Shown here: piece after piece, positions 20,488 to 31,548 of the stretch
Layout of the letters: each line of letters begins with the position of its first letter
Numbering within the stretch: position 1 is the stretch's first letter
Assembly (NCBI GenBank): GCA_023548195.1
Contig: JAJHZJ010000311.1
Location: forward strand, 9,558,825-9,622,824
Origin: Bettongia penicillata ogilbyi
Lineage: Eukaryota; Chordata; Mammalia; Diprotodontia; Potoroidae
DNA length: 64,000 nucleotides
Direction: 5' to 3'
The notes under the pieces: model-generated
What the model saw: only the letters and a program-made list of their open reading frames with translations
The model's database searches: none
What the model was told of the DNA's origin: nothing
Position numbers and translations under genes: made by a program

Positions 20488-22015
20488 TCAATTGAACAAT
20501 CATTTGTGGAGCACCTTCTCTGGTCCCAGCACTGCGCTATGTAGTGGACATACAAAGAAAAGCTAAAACAGCTCTGCATGGAGGACACAACAGAAAAACA
20601 ATTATATACAAACTAGATACATTCGGGATGAATTAAAGATAATTTTGGAGAGAAGGGTCTGGTAAAGGTTTCTTGTAGAAAATGAGAATTTAGCTAACAC
20701 TAACTAGAAGTAAGGACAGACAAGAAGCAGAGGGGTAGCCAGCAGAAATGCATTGAACTGAGATATTGAGGGTCTTGTTGGAGGAAGAGCAAAGAGGCCA
20801 ATGTCACTAGATTATAGATTATGTAGAGGGGAGCAAAAGAAGACCGACAAGACAAGAATGTGCCAGATTATGGAAAGCTTTAAGAGGCAGAGGATTTTGC
20901 TTTTGATCTTGAGGGTAACCACAAGCTATTGGCGTTTACTGAGTAGCAGGGTGACATGGTCAAATTTGCACTTTAGGAAAATAATTTGATAACCAAATGG
21001 GAAATGGACTGTAGTGGAGAGAGATTTGAGGCAGGGAAAAATCAGAAGGCTATTGTAGTGGTTCATGTGTGAGGTGATAACAGTCTACACTAGGGTGTGC
21101 TTGTCAGAGGATAGAAGGGAATATATACAAGAGATGCTACAAAAATTGAAAGTCAGGAGAGAAGTTAAGCCTATATATCTAAGAATCAGCTGCATAGGGA
21201 TGATAAGTGAATGAATGAGACCTGATGATATCTCCAAGCAAAATAGCGTAGTGGGAGAACCGAGCCTTTGGGGACATCCATGGTAAGTGACCAAGTAGAT
21301 GTGATCTATATGAAGATTCAGCAAGGAAACTAAAATGCAGCATTCAGACAGGTAGGAGGAGAACCCAGAGAAAGGAACATCATGAGAAATTATTGAAAAG
21401 TTTGGAGACAATAGTTTCAGGTGAGCAATGAGATCAGAAGCTAGACTATGGAGAATGAAGGAAAGGGGGTAAAGATAATGATTTTACACAGCTTTCTCAA
21501 GGAGTTTAGCCATGAAAGCAAGAAGAGATATAGAATGATAACTAATGGGAATGAACCTATAAAGTGAGGGTTTTTTTTTTGTTTTTTCTTCTGTTCTGTT
21601 TTTTTTTTTTTTTGGGGGGGGGGGAGGAGACATGAGGATGCTTGTAGGTAAGCAGGTAAAGAGCCAGAAGGAAAATAGAACTTGAAGATTAAAGACAGAA
21701 TGTGGATGATAGAGGGGACAATCTTCTAGAGAAGACAATAAGTAAAAAATGATATAGCATGTACAGGAGGAAGGGTAGACTTGGCAAGGAGAAGGGACAA
21801 TTCTCCTTGTGAGACAGGGGTGAAGGAGGAGAAGGTGGAAGAGGGCATCTGAGTGATATGAGATGATGAGGAGGGAAGATGAAGGAGCTCTTGGAGAAGT
21901 ATTTTCAGTGAAATATAAGACAAGATTTTTAAGCTAAGAGGATAGAATTGGGGTGGAGACAGCCACTGGAGGTCTGAGGAGGGCTGGCCAATTTTTAACA
22001 TGTGGTGGTGAGTAG
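20488..22015 (-). repeat. L2 LINE, 1.5 kb, RT region to 3' end
   Basis: Its 3' terminus is at the left ('caattgaacaatcatttgtg', 'ggtcccagcactgcgctatg', reversed). The long 3' region and the reverse-transcriptase region follow to the right. Landmarks on the plus strand are 'gaaagctttaagaggcag', 'ggtgacatggtcaaatttgc', 'ggctattgtagtggttcatg', 'gggacatccatggtaa' and 'caggtaggaggagaacccag'. A T-run and G-run expansion lies at 21570-21625. It is the best-preserved L2 in the window but is broken by stops. Confidence 0.85.
21085..22001 (-). pseudogene. L2 reverse transcriptase remnant (three open pieces)
   Basis: Three consecutive minus-strand open pieces read through an L2 reverse transcriptase from N to C: 22001-21726, 21738-21484 and 21411-21085. 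The middle one ends YHSISLLAFMAKLLEKAV, equivalent to the conserved 'YRPISLLPxLSKLLEK' block. The last includes FSGFSSYLSE ('LSWFxSYLSDR') and then a decayed 'GVPQGSVLGPLLF...YADD' region where the catalytic Asp pair is gone. Frameshifts separate the pieces. Confidence 0.75.
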
Positions 22016-22490
22016 GACAGCGAGTAGAACCTGGTTTCAGACTTCTCTCCAGATCCTTCTCTAATTTCTGGTGCTGTTCTCAGGTCAGACCTACCTTCAA
22101 TTGCTAGCTCCTGCCTCCTGCCTGGACTCCTCTATGCTGTATTTCCTCTTGCTCCTTTCTGTTGTGTGGTGGGCCTCTTGGGCTTCTCCGGCCCCAGCAT
22201 TATCACCTGCCGTAATGTTGGAAAGCAAAGGAGGTCCCTGACTTGCCTAATCACTTACCTCTCTCAATGGGCTTCTCTCCAGTCACTGATTATCTGCCTG
22301 AACTCATTCCCCAATGAGTAGTCTACTTTTACCCTGTCATACCTTCATATAAAAATGATTCTGAATCACGGGCCCCCAGTGTGCAAACCACATTCCCTTG
22401 TGTGTGCTGTCTAGTAGACAGTTTCCCTTGATTACATTGCTTTGTGTGTCCTGTCATTTTCATGCATCTTTTATGCAACTAGCAGTCTAG
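22016..22490. other. Unassigned non-coding DNA
   Basis: A moderately GC-rich section (22080-22220) with no recognised family and no coding potential. It could be a further upstream L2 part or a separate old element. Confidence 0.35.
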
Positions 22491-22690
22491 AGGATAGGCT
22501 AGTGGACGTGGAGACAGCAAGACCTGAGTTCAAATATGATCTTAGACATGTAATCTGTCTGCTTTAGCTTTCTCAGCTATAAAATGGAGATAAACGGTAG
22601 AACCTTCTTGTAAGGGTTGTGAGGATAAATGAGATAAAGTTCCTAAAACAACACTATATAAATGCTACCAAAATTTCCCAACTTCTACAT
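22491..22690 (+). repeat. MIR-family SINE
   Basis: The blocks 'agacctgagttcaaatatga', 'tcagctataaaatggagata', 'gggttgtgaggataaatgag' and 'actatataaatgct' match the MIR-type SINE with a 'ttgtgaggat...aaatgagataa' tail. Confidence 0.75.
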
Positions 22691-23030
22691 AAATTATCTA
22701 AGGACATGCATTTTTCTTCCTTTGTCTGTTGCTTCACCAATGGTGGTTAATATAATACTTTGCTTACTGTGGGTTCAAGAATTATTGTTAACTGCCTTAT
22801 GAGATCATCTCAGTATCAGTTACCACTGGAGACTTTGACAGTAGGTGTAGATGGGACAGGGGAAATCCCAAGATCTCAACCCTATCTTAAATAGTGAGAC
22901 CTTATTACTATTTAGACTGAGTTTGGGGGAAAGGCATGCTGATATTTGAATATTATTTGATGACCATTCATGGCCATTGATATATAGAGAAATTTAAATT
23001 GGTCAGGGATATGGAGAAGAAAGAAAGAAG
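22691..23030. other. Unassigned non-coding DNA
   Basis: No recognised repeat or gene. Confidence 0.4.
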
Positions 23031-23460
23031 AAAAAAATGTACTTACTATATGTCAGATATGGGCAGTTAGATGTCTCAGTAGATAGAGCACTGGGCCTGA
23101 GGTTAGGAGGATCTGAGTTCAAATCTGACCCCAGATAATTACTGTACTAGTTGTGTGACCTTGGGCAAGTCACCTAACCTCTGTTTACCTTGATTCATTG
23201 AAGAAAGAAATGTCCAGTGCCTTTGCCAAGAAAATCTCACAATCCGTGGAGTCATGAAGAATTAGATGCAATTGAACAACTAAACGATGTATATAGCAAG
23301 GGCTGTGCTAGGTGCTTTATAAATATTATCATCTCCATGTTACATTGGAGAAAACTAAGTTGGACAGAGGCTAAATGACTTTCCCAGTGTCACACAGCTA
23401 GCAAATACCTAAAGCGAGATTCCAGGGACAGTGCTTTATCTACTGCACCACCCAGTTGCT
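23031..23460 (+). repeat. MIR split by a SINE
   Basis: The MIR starts at about 23035 ('gtacttactatatgtcag') and is interrupted at 23058. It resumes at about 23285 with 'gctgtgctaggtgctttata', 'agaaaactaagttggacaga', 'cagtgtcacacagctagcaa' and 'tctactgcaccacccagttg'. The order shows that the MIR is older than the SINE. Confidence 0.8.
23058..23284 (+). repeat. MAR1-type SINE nested in a MIR
   Basis: A nearly full-length copy reads 'gggcagttagatgtctcagt', 'ctgagttcaaatctgacccc', 'tgtgaccttgggcaagtcac', 'gccaagaaaatctcac' and 'gcaattgaacaac'. Confidence 0.88.
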
Positions 23461-23659
23461 ATGCATCATGCCTAATTAAAATAAAATTATTTATGTTAAT
23501 TAACAAAATTTACTAACAAACCTTTGTGTGAGAAATACATGATATTGAATTACTTGGGAATAGAATGGAAATATTTGACAGAAGCCTCTTTAGTTTAAAA
23601 TTTAATACATTTGGATGACACTATAATTGGGTATATTAGGGTATCGCTAGTCTATCTTA

Positions 23660-24545
<886 letters not shown>

Positions 24546-24922
24546 GTTACTGAATATTAGAAAGGCACCAGAAAGGAGGTCATAGTTCATCTAGTCCTGA
24601 ATTTTAGAAAAGAGAAAATCGGTCTTATGAAGGTTAAATAAGTATTTTGCCCAAGTTAATGCACCTAGTTAGATACTGAGTTGGGAAAGGAACACATGCT
24701 TATCAAGACACAGTGCTAAACACTACAAATATCTCCTTTTTTCCTCACAATAACCCTGGGAGGTAGATGTTATTACTATCAACACCCTCATTTTACAATT
24801 GAGGAAACTGAGGCAGGACAGAGTGACTTGCCCAGGGTAATACAGATAGTGTCTGAAACCAGATTTGAATTCATTCTGACTCCAAGTATAGTGCTGTAGC
24901 CATGGTTCCACCTAGCTACCTA
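24546..24922 (+). repeat. Old SINE piece followed by a MIR
   Basis: At 24546-24690 an old element with 'aaaggaggtcatagttcatc' and 'agtattttgcccaagttaat' is weakly MIR/L3-like. From about 24700 a clear MIR follows: 'cctcacaataaccctgggag', 'attgaggaaactgaggcagg', 'gacttgcccagggtaataca' and 'gttccacctagctac'. Confidence 0.75.
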
Positions 24923-24954
24923 ATTGTTTTAACTCAAGTCTTTTAAGCCTAGCA

Positions 24955-25205
24955 CACTTTCCGATGTAACATCCACCATGTCTGTGGAACTCGGGCTCTA
25001 AGGGACATAGTAGAGAGCTCCAAGACAACTCAGAGTTCAACTAGTCCGACCCTCCCCCTCCCCATCATACCTGAAGCGTGAAATTGAGTCCCAGGAAGCA
25101 GAAATGACTTACCCAAAGTCAGAAAGGTGGTAAACCACAGAATTAGGATTTGAACTCAAGCCCTGAGGCTCCTGAAACAAGGCTCTTCTCCCTTCACTAA
25201 ACTTC
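24955..25205 (+). repeat. Old repeat containing the source of a local duplication
   Basis: An old interspersed repeat with 'agttcaactagtccgaccct', 'attgagtcccaggaagcaga', 'gacttacccaaagtcagaaa' and 'atttgaactcaagccctgag'. It fits the general pattern of ancient MIR/L3-like elements. Bases 24978-25153 recur at 27360-27529 with high identity. The sequence here extends naturally on both sides as part of the repeat, so this is probably the source copy. Confidence 0.6.
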
Positions 25206-26459
25206 TTTACCTAAACTTCTGGATAAGCATTTTCCCTTTAGCCAGAGTCATCTAAACTGATGGAAAGGCACCAGGGGATGAACACTGGGACTTGGGGTTT
25301 TAAGGATAATACATTATTAATGGTAATATTCCTCTTTTACCACTAAGTATAAAAATGGAGAGATGGGTAGGCTGTATCTCTTACCTTTAGTACCCTCTAA
25401 ATACCAAACTTTTTTTTTTTTTTTAGTATATCCACTCGAATACACTTGTGTGTCTTTTAAACATTAAGCTAACACATAAAAGAAGGAATCAGCACAAGCC
25501 AAGGAAGATTAAGCAAGCAACTTCTCTTTGCAATAATAGAAGGGCTGTTGTTAATTCCTTGCACCTACTGTGCTCCAAATGAACCCTGTAAAGTACAAAT
25601 AACCTTCTCTTGTGAGCCTATAATCATTTTCTAATATTTAAAATTTAGAAATTGCAGCTTAAACTCTTGATCTAATGTATGTAATTCAGAAAGCACAGGC
25701 ACAGGGCAACTTTGTTACTAACCCTTGTATTTTTAAGAGTGAATACAATGGTACTGTGGATAAGAGCTTTGATTACATAAAAGGTGCCAACTGGGCACCA
25801 GGCAGGTATGTGTCACTGTTATTTGCCCAGACTTCCTGTCTGATGCAGGGTTCTAGTATAGAACCAAAGAATAGTCTATTCAATCCAAAACTACTTTACC
25901 CTTCAGTTAGAACAAATCTACATTAGGCACACAGAGGCCATCAGGTATCTCCTTGGATCTGTGGCTTGCTCAATCTGTTTCCCACTGAGCTGTCTCACAA
26001 TTTCATTTTAATGGCTAAGTAGTTTGGACATCATTAAAAGAGCCATGACCGCCGGCAGTGATATGGGGCTGCTCAGTTTGTCAAGTGATTCCACTGGGGA
26101 AACAAACAAGTCACTTTGCAGGACAATGGCAACAACTACCTTATTAAAAACATTTCTTTTCTTCCCCCAAATAAATTCCCAACAACAGTACTGGGGCCAA
26201 CAGAATCTGTTGTGAAAGTCTCCTGGTCACTCTTGCCTAGAATACCTTCTTTCCATTGTATACTAGATTTACATTTCTCTTAAAAATTCAAGACATAAAT
26301 ACAAATTTTCCTCTAATTATCACTTGCTTATTTTTTCTGTGCTTAATTTCCTTGTATTATACAACTTCATTCTTTACTTAAAAATAAAACAAAACAATTA
26401 AGTTGTGTAGGGGGCATGTTGTAAATTACTTAATGAATCAGTATATGTCATGACTTTTT
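25206..26459. other. Low-repeat, mostly unique DNA
   Basis: No recognised transposon is seen across about 1.2 kb except an oligo-T run at 25411-25424. At 25980-26120 a segment with higher complexity ('ctaagtagtttggacatcat', 'ccatgaccgccggcagtgat', 'gtgattccactggggaaaca') stands out and might be conserved. Short frames (83 and 63 codons) have no recognisable domain. Confidence 0.4.
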
Positions 26460-26868
26460 CCTGACTCCAGGCGTTTTCACTGACTGTCCCTTATGCCTGG
26501 AATTCTTTTCCTCCTCAACATCTCCTGGCTTCCCTGGTTTTTTTCAAATCTCAGAAAAAATCCCAACTTCTACAAGAAGCTTTTTCTGATTTCCCTTAAT
26601 TGTACTGCTTTCTATCTAAGATTATCTCCAATTAATTCTCTTTCTGTCTCTCCCTCTCCCTCCCTCCAACCCTCTCTGTCTCTCTCTCTCTTCTTCTCTC
26701 TCTCTGTCTCTCTATTTTTGTGTATATATAAACACACATACACATAATTTCTGCATAATGTTTCATGCTGTCTCTGCTATTAGACAGTGAGCTCCTCTTT
26801 TGCCTTTCTTTGTATCCCCAGTGCTTAGCACAGTAGCCGGTAGGTGGTAGTTGACTAACTGAATACAG
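26460..26868 (+). repeat. L2 LINE 3' UTR with internal CT expansion
   Basis: Landmarks in order: 'ccttatgcctggaattcttt', 'caacttctacaagaagcttt', 'gctattagacagtgagctcc', 'ctttgtatccccagtgctta' and 'gcacagtagccggtaggtgg'. A (CT)n/TCTG microsatellite at about 26641-26712 and a TA/CA run expand the middle. Confidence 0.8.
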
Positions 26869-27316
26869 ATTCTTATTGCTTCTTATCATCATGATTACAT
26901 TGAAGTCTTGGAAGGATGATATATAGGAGGATCTTATTTGTACTTCTGTAACTAAGCTTACCTGGGGATGTTCCAAGGACTTACTTCATACTGAACTCCA
27001 CTCTAGGGGAATAGTTCCCATACTTAAAACACTATAAATTTCCTTTCCTTCCTTTATAAGAGTGTTAAATCAATATATGAATATTTATTGTAATAGAATT
27101 TATAAATTGAGAAACAAGGTAAGTGCTATTCTCTGACTATTAAGAGTCAACAAATTTTTCAGGATTATGTTACTCTTTCTTATTCCAGGCAGTGTTCAAA
27201 CATGAAACACTTTTTTGGGTGGCTAAGAAAATTTCATAAACTCTTGTTTAGGATATACACTAATTGAAGACAGCTCTTCTTATGTATAGAAATGTATGAA
27301 TTCAATAGTTTATTAG
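26869..27316. other. Unassigned non-coding DNA
   Basis: AT-rich sequence without a recognised family. Confidence 0.4.
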
Positions 27317-27359
27317 TGTGTATGTATGTATGTGTGTGTGTATGTGTATATACACACAC
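27317..27359. repeat. (TGTA)n/(TG)n microsatellite
   Basis: Units of TGTA and TG, ending in 'tatatacacacac', directly abut the duplicated segment that begins at 27360. Confidence 0.85.
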
Positions 27360-27529
27360 TGTGGAACTTGGACTCTAAGGGACATAGTAGAGAGCTCCAA
27401 GGGAACTCAGAGTTCAACTAGTCCAACCCTACACCTCCCCACTCATACCTGAATAGTGAAATTGAGTCCCAGGAAGTGGAAGTGACTTACCTAAAGTCAG
27501 AAAGGTGGTAAACCACAGAATTAGGATTC
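27360..27529 (+). repeat. Second copy of the 24978-25153 segment
   Basis: The segment reads 'gtggaacttggactctaagg', 'gacatagtagagagctccaa', 'attgagtcccaggaagtgga' and 'aggtggtaaaccacagaatt'. It matches 24978-25153 at roughly nine bases in ten by eye, in the same orientation, 2.4 kb away. Identity far above that expected for an ancient repeat suggests a lineage-specific duplication rather than two old insertions. Confidence 0.85.
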
Positions 27530-28009
27530 CAATAGTGTATGTGTAATATTTCAATAGAGGCATGTCTATAGGGCTAGGGGAGTGAAAGTCCTGCCTATGA
27601 AAAGAATAGTTTTTATCCAATATTCCTCCCAAACTCTGATTACCTTAGACTTGACCTGGAGGATATTAGTTCTGTTTCTGGAGACCCAAAACTTGACATA
27701 GTCTGTGGAGAAAAAGGAAGAAGCCACAGGAGAAACATTCCAGTAGCCATTACGAGCAGCTTCTGGCATGAGCCAACAAGAGTGAAGTGAAAATCTGGAG
27801 TCAAGGATGATGGGAATGATCAGAATACAAATGGTGTTCTGGACAACCTTTGTTCTGCTGACAGAGTGGGATCTGAGAAGAAACATGGTGATGCCATTTT
27901 TCTTTTCCTTTCCTCCTGGGGGCCAAGGGGAGGACAAAGCTTAATACTCCCCCTGTTTCCATTCATCTCTTCTAGGCTTTATGGAATATAGCTGAGGGTT
28001 CCATAAGTT
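27530..28009. other. Unassigned DNA with a 123-codon minus-strand frame
   Basis: The minus-strand frame 27937-27566 has no recognisable domain, signal peptide or codon signal. The region may be part of an unrecognised old repeat. Confidence 0.35.
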
Positions 28010-28560
28010 TCAGACTTTTCCTAAATTTACTTGAATTTACTGAACACTTTTGTAAAAGCAAGCATCCTGACATACTCAGGAAGGCCTGCTATCACAGTTT
28101 CTTTGATCTGTTTTTCTAAAAGGAAAGGCAACTTTTGAGGGGTCAATAATCAAGCACATGTATATCATTCATGTAGTTCTGGGCAAAAAGTCACCATCCT
28201 GAACTTCAGAAAAAATACAGAGAAATCAAAATCAACAGATAGACTTCCAACTGTCTGACATACATCACGGATCAACAGATAACTGTCTGACCATACATAC
28301 ATATATAGTTACCAGAGAAGGAAGCACCAACATCTGGGTTTTCAAAACTTGGGGGGCGGTTCCTTAGTAGCTGCCCAAAGTCTCATCTAGCCAAACAAAC
28401 ACTTCCAATGAGCAAGCCCCAAAGTAAAACCCCATCTCAGAGTCTTTATACACTTTTTAAAGCCAGAGGGCATCATAACCCTTGAGAACCAGTGCTTCAC
28501 TAACTAAAGGTATGAGCCTTCCTACAAATCTTCCCAGGACCATTAATAGATGAGAAAGAT
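28010..28560. repeat. Repeat-like sequence of unknown family
   Basis: The phrase-like, balanced composition ('gaggggtcaataatcaagca', 'gtagctgcccaaagtctcat', 'accccatctcagagtctt', 'agccagagggcatcataacc') gives the impression of a marsupial LTR or retroviral internal fragment. I cannot identify terminal TG/CA ends or coding motifs. An internal direct repeat 'atcaacagat' with 'ctgtctgac' occurs at 28231 and 28271. Confidence 0.35.
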
Positions 28561-28984
28561 CTTCTCTAATAAAACAGTCAGTCAGAGGCAGTTGATTGTA
28601 CTAAAACAAAAAAGGCATTATCAATGCAGTCTTTTAATATGCTATAAACTTGCTGGCCTAAAGAAATCCAAACTGATATGTTTTTCCCCTTAATGAACAG
28701 ATATATAACAGGGAGATGAGGACTTTCTCTTTTTGAAATGGCATGCGTATTTGTTTAATTCAGTTGAACTATGGGCAAATCCAAGCACGGCAAGACTATT
28801 GTGTAATATTCACAAGTATAGTAAATGATCTTGGGGCAAAATACCTGGGATGCCCCTGCATTTATTCCCTTTAAGTGTACAAGCCTAAAAGCATCACTGC
28901 GGAGGAAAGTTATGGACCATTAAAATGATCATTCTTGGTCTTTGGTGCCTAATCAATCTATAAACTTAAGTGGTAAGACCTCTA
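28561..28984. other. Unassigned non-coding DNA
   Basis: No recognised repeat or gene. Confidence 0.4.
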
Positions 28985-29500
28985 CTGAGGGATGTAAAGA
29001 AAAACAAAAATAGTTCCATCCCTTACAAAGTTTACATTCTAGGGGGTAATATAGTATCTACATAAATAAGCATATAAATGATAAAACTGAGCAGATCAAA
29101 AACAACCTTAGAGGAGAACTCACTAGCAGTATGATGGAGAGAGGTAGGAGATTTATTGGGAAGACTCTCTTTTAGAAGGTGATATTTGAATTGAGTCTTG
29201 AAAGAAGCAAAGGATTCTCAGTGGTGGAAACAGGAAGTAGAAGAGCATTCCAGCTACGAGGTAGAGTCAATGTAAAGTTTCTGTACAAAGGGCAGAATAT
29301 AGTCCAGTGTGTGGTGACCATAGACTTTTTCAAGGGGTGTAATATGTAAGAAGTGTGGAAAACAGGAAGGAGTGAGGATAAAAAAAGCTCTAGATATTAA
29401 AAAGTTCATATTTCATCTTAGAGGTCATAGGGAACCACTGAGGTTTATGGAGCAAGGAGTATGATGTGGTCAAACTTATACTTTAAGAGGATCCCTTTTG
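28985..29500 (-). repeat. L2 LINE, first of three pieces
   Basis: The plus strand shows the reverse complement of the L2 3' region: 'acaaagtttacattctaggg', 'ttttagaaggtgatatttga', 'gaagagcattccagcta', 'agggaaccactgaggtttat' and 'tgatgtggtcaaacttatac'. It breaks at an L1 insertion and continues at 31065 and 33592. Confidence 0.8.
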
Positions 29501-31064
29501 GGCATAAAAGAAAAGCTAGGAGTGAGAATACAAACTCACCTTAGCTCTACCACAAATTCCTTCAGATATCTCTACAAAGGGAATCTGAACAAATTTTAGA
29601 GTGTCAGAATCCACTAGGGGACAGAATACAACAAATTTCGCGTCCAAGACGGCCTGGAAAGTCAACAGGAAGGATCTGTTACGCAGGGCTGGGGGAGTAC
29701 AGAGTGCGCAGGTTGCACCAGCACACACTTCTCTAAAGAGAAGAGCAAGAACTGCTGGGGCCAGGCTGAATCAGGAGCAGCAGTGTGGATTCTCAACCAT
29801 ATCAGCACAAGATGGCAGTCCAGAGAAACTAAGTAAGTGAGAAGCACAGGACCTCCCGGCAACAGCAGCAGCCATTCCTGAGACCATCTGCCCCTAGATT
29901 AAATGTTTGAAAGTCAACTATTTGAATTTCTAGGAGCCATGATGGAGGAATAAATTGTAAGTGCTCTCTCCCTCCCCTTGTTGACCTTGAAAAATCCATA
30001 ATACTGCCCCAGGAAAAATCCTGGAATAGTGGGATCAGCCAAAGGGGTAAACAGTCTCTCAGCTAGGAAGGCTGGGAACATCATCAGAACGATCCTTCTT
30101 GCAGGCTCAGTGGCTGCTGAATCCCCTTCTGCACTGGTGTCTGCTCAATTCCCCTGGCTGTGCTAAGTCATGCCTGGGGGCCTGGTGTGGGCGCTTTCAG
30201 GCTGGTTCCAACCCCTGGGGCTCAGGATCTCCTTCTGATTTGCTGAGGTGGGGCTGCCTGGGACATCTCTGGTCCTGCACTGGTCCCCTTCAGCCACAAC
30301 TGTGAGCTGATCAAACCATTCTGGAGAGCAATTTGGAATTATGCCCAAAGGGCTCCCAAAACGTGCATACCTTTAGGCCCAGCAATATTGCTTCTAGGAC
30401 TGTATCCCAAAGAGATAATAAAAATGGGAAAAGGTCCCACGTGTACAAAAGTATTTATAGCAGTTCTTTTTGTGATGGCCAAGAACTGGAAATCGAGAGA
30501 GTGCCCATTAATTTGGGAATGGCTGCACAAGTTGTGGTATATGAATGTAATGGAATACTATTGCACTATAGGAAATGATGAACAGGAAGACTTCAGAGAG
30601 GCATGGAAAGACTTATATGAACTGAAGCTGAGTGAAATGGGCAGAACCAGGAGAACATTATACATAGTAATAGCCACAGTGTTTGAGGACTGTTTCTGAT
30701 AGACAACACTTCACAGCAATGCAAGGACCTAAATCATCCCCAAAGGACTCGAGACAAAATGCCATACACATCCAGAGAAAGAACTATGGAATCAGAGCGC
30801 AGAAAGAAGCAGAATCTTTTCTCTTGTGGTATGTTTTGTTTGGTTTTCTTCTCATGGTTGCTCCCATTTGTTTTAAATCTTCTATGCAATATGACTAATG
30901 TGAAAATATATTTAATAAGAATATATGTATAGAACTCATATTAGATTGCATGTCATCTTAGGGAGGTGGAGGAGAGGTAGGGAGTGGGAAGGGAGAGGGA
31001 GAAAATATAAGACTTATAGAAGCGATTATTGAAAACTGAAAACAAATAAATTAAATTTTTTAAA
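29501..31064 (+). repeat. Internally deleted L1 with both ends present
   Basis: The 5' part (29501 to about 30300) is L1 5' UTR: 'ggagtgagaatacaaactca'-like opening, 'gtccaagacggcctggaaag', then a second 5'-UTR-like block from about 29930. At 30302 it switches directly to the ORF2 3' end ('gagctgatcaaaccattctg') and runs through the 3' UTR to an A-rich tail at 31045-31064. ORF1 and nearly all of ORF2 are absent. 'gatccctttt' at 29490 and 'gatccttttt' at 31068 are a slightly diverged target-site duplication. Confidence 0.8.
30388..30699 (+). pseudogene. L1 ORF2 C-terminal tail remnant
   Basis: A 103-codon open frame encodes the end of marsupial L1 ORF2p: residues 44-61 read NWKSRECPLIWEWLHKLW and are followed by YMNVMEYYCTIGNDEQEDF, equivalent to the 'IWYxxxMEYYxAIKNDE' tail of L1 ORF2 proteins. 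It lacks the endonuclease, reverse-transcriptase and most of the Cys-rich domain, so it cannot act in retrotransposition. Confidence 0.85.
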
Positions 31065-31351
31065 AAAAGAGATCCTTTTTGAATCTATGCAGAGTATGGG
31101 TTAGTGGGTTACAAAGGAGAGACCAATTAAGATTCAATTGCAATAATCTAGGCATTAAGTGATGATAGCCAGGATTAGGGTGGTACTGTACAATTAGAGA
31201 AATTGCAATGTTTGGCAACCAACTGGATAAATGGAATGAGTGAGGGTGAGCAAGGGAGAAGAATACCAAGGTTAGAAATCTGGTTGATGGGAAAGACAGT
31301 GAAGACCTCAAAAGTAATGGAAAAGTTTGAAAGAAAGGTAGATTTGGGTAG
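31065..31351 (-). repeat. L2 LINE, second piece
   Basis: The L2 resumes after the L1: 'gggttacaaaggagagacca', 'caattgcaataatctaggca', 'ctcaaaagtaatggaaaag' and 'gaaaggtagatttgggta'. It stops at the left end of an LTR element and picks up again at 33592 in the correct order. Confidence 0.8.
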
Positions 31352-31548
31352 TGTAATGCCAATTCCGTACCTGTAGCAGCCACTCTGAATATGCGTGTAT
31401 ATTTCCAGGGTAAATTCACAAAACATAATAAACTGTGTTCCTCAAAGGCAAAACCAAAATATTTATTTAGGACATCATTAGAATGTAAGGTAAGATTTAG
31501 CAGGGTACTTATCACTAATCCAGGGAGCACTGATATCAAATTTTCTTT
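31352..31548 (-). repeat. Partial 3' LTR
   Basis: This corresponds base for base to the R-U5-like end of the complete LTR at 33087-33591, at roughly 80 percent identity by eye. It includes a conserved minus-strand AATAAA at 31467-31462. Homology fades beyond about 31548, so the U3 portion appears to have been removed together with the interior. Confidence 0.6.

Noticed and set aside
27566..27937. 123-codon minus-strand frame
   Set aside because: No known motif, no hydrophobic signal sequence, and no support from flanks. It may lie in an unrecognised repeat.
31060..31539. 159-codon minus-strand frame
   Set aside because: It crosses the junction of an L2 piece and an LTR, so it is a chimera of two fossils and not a gene.
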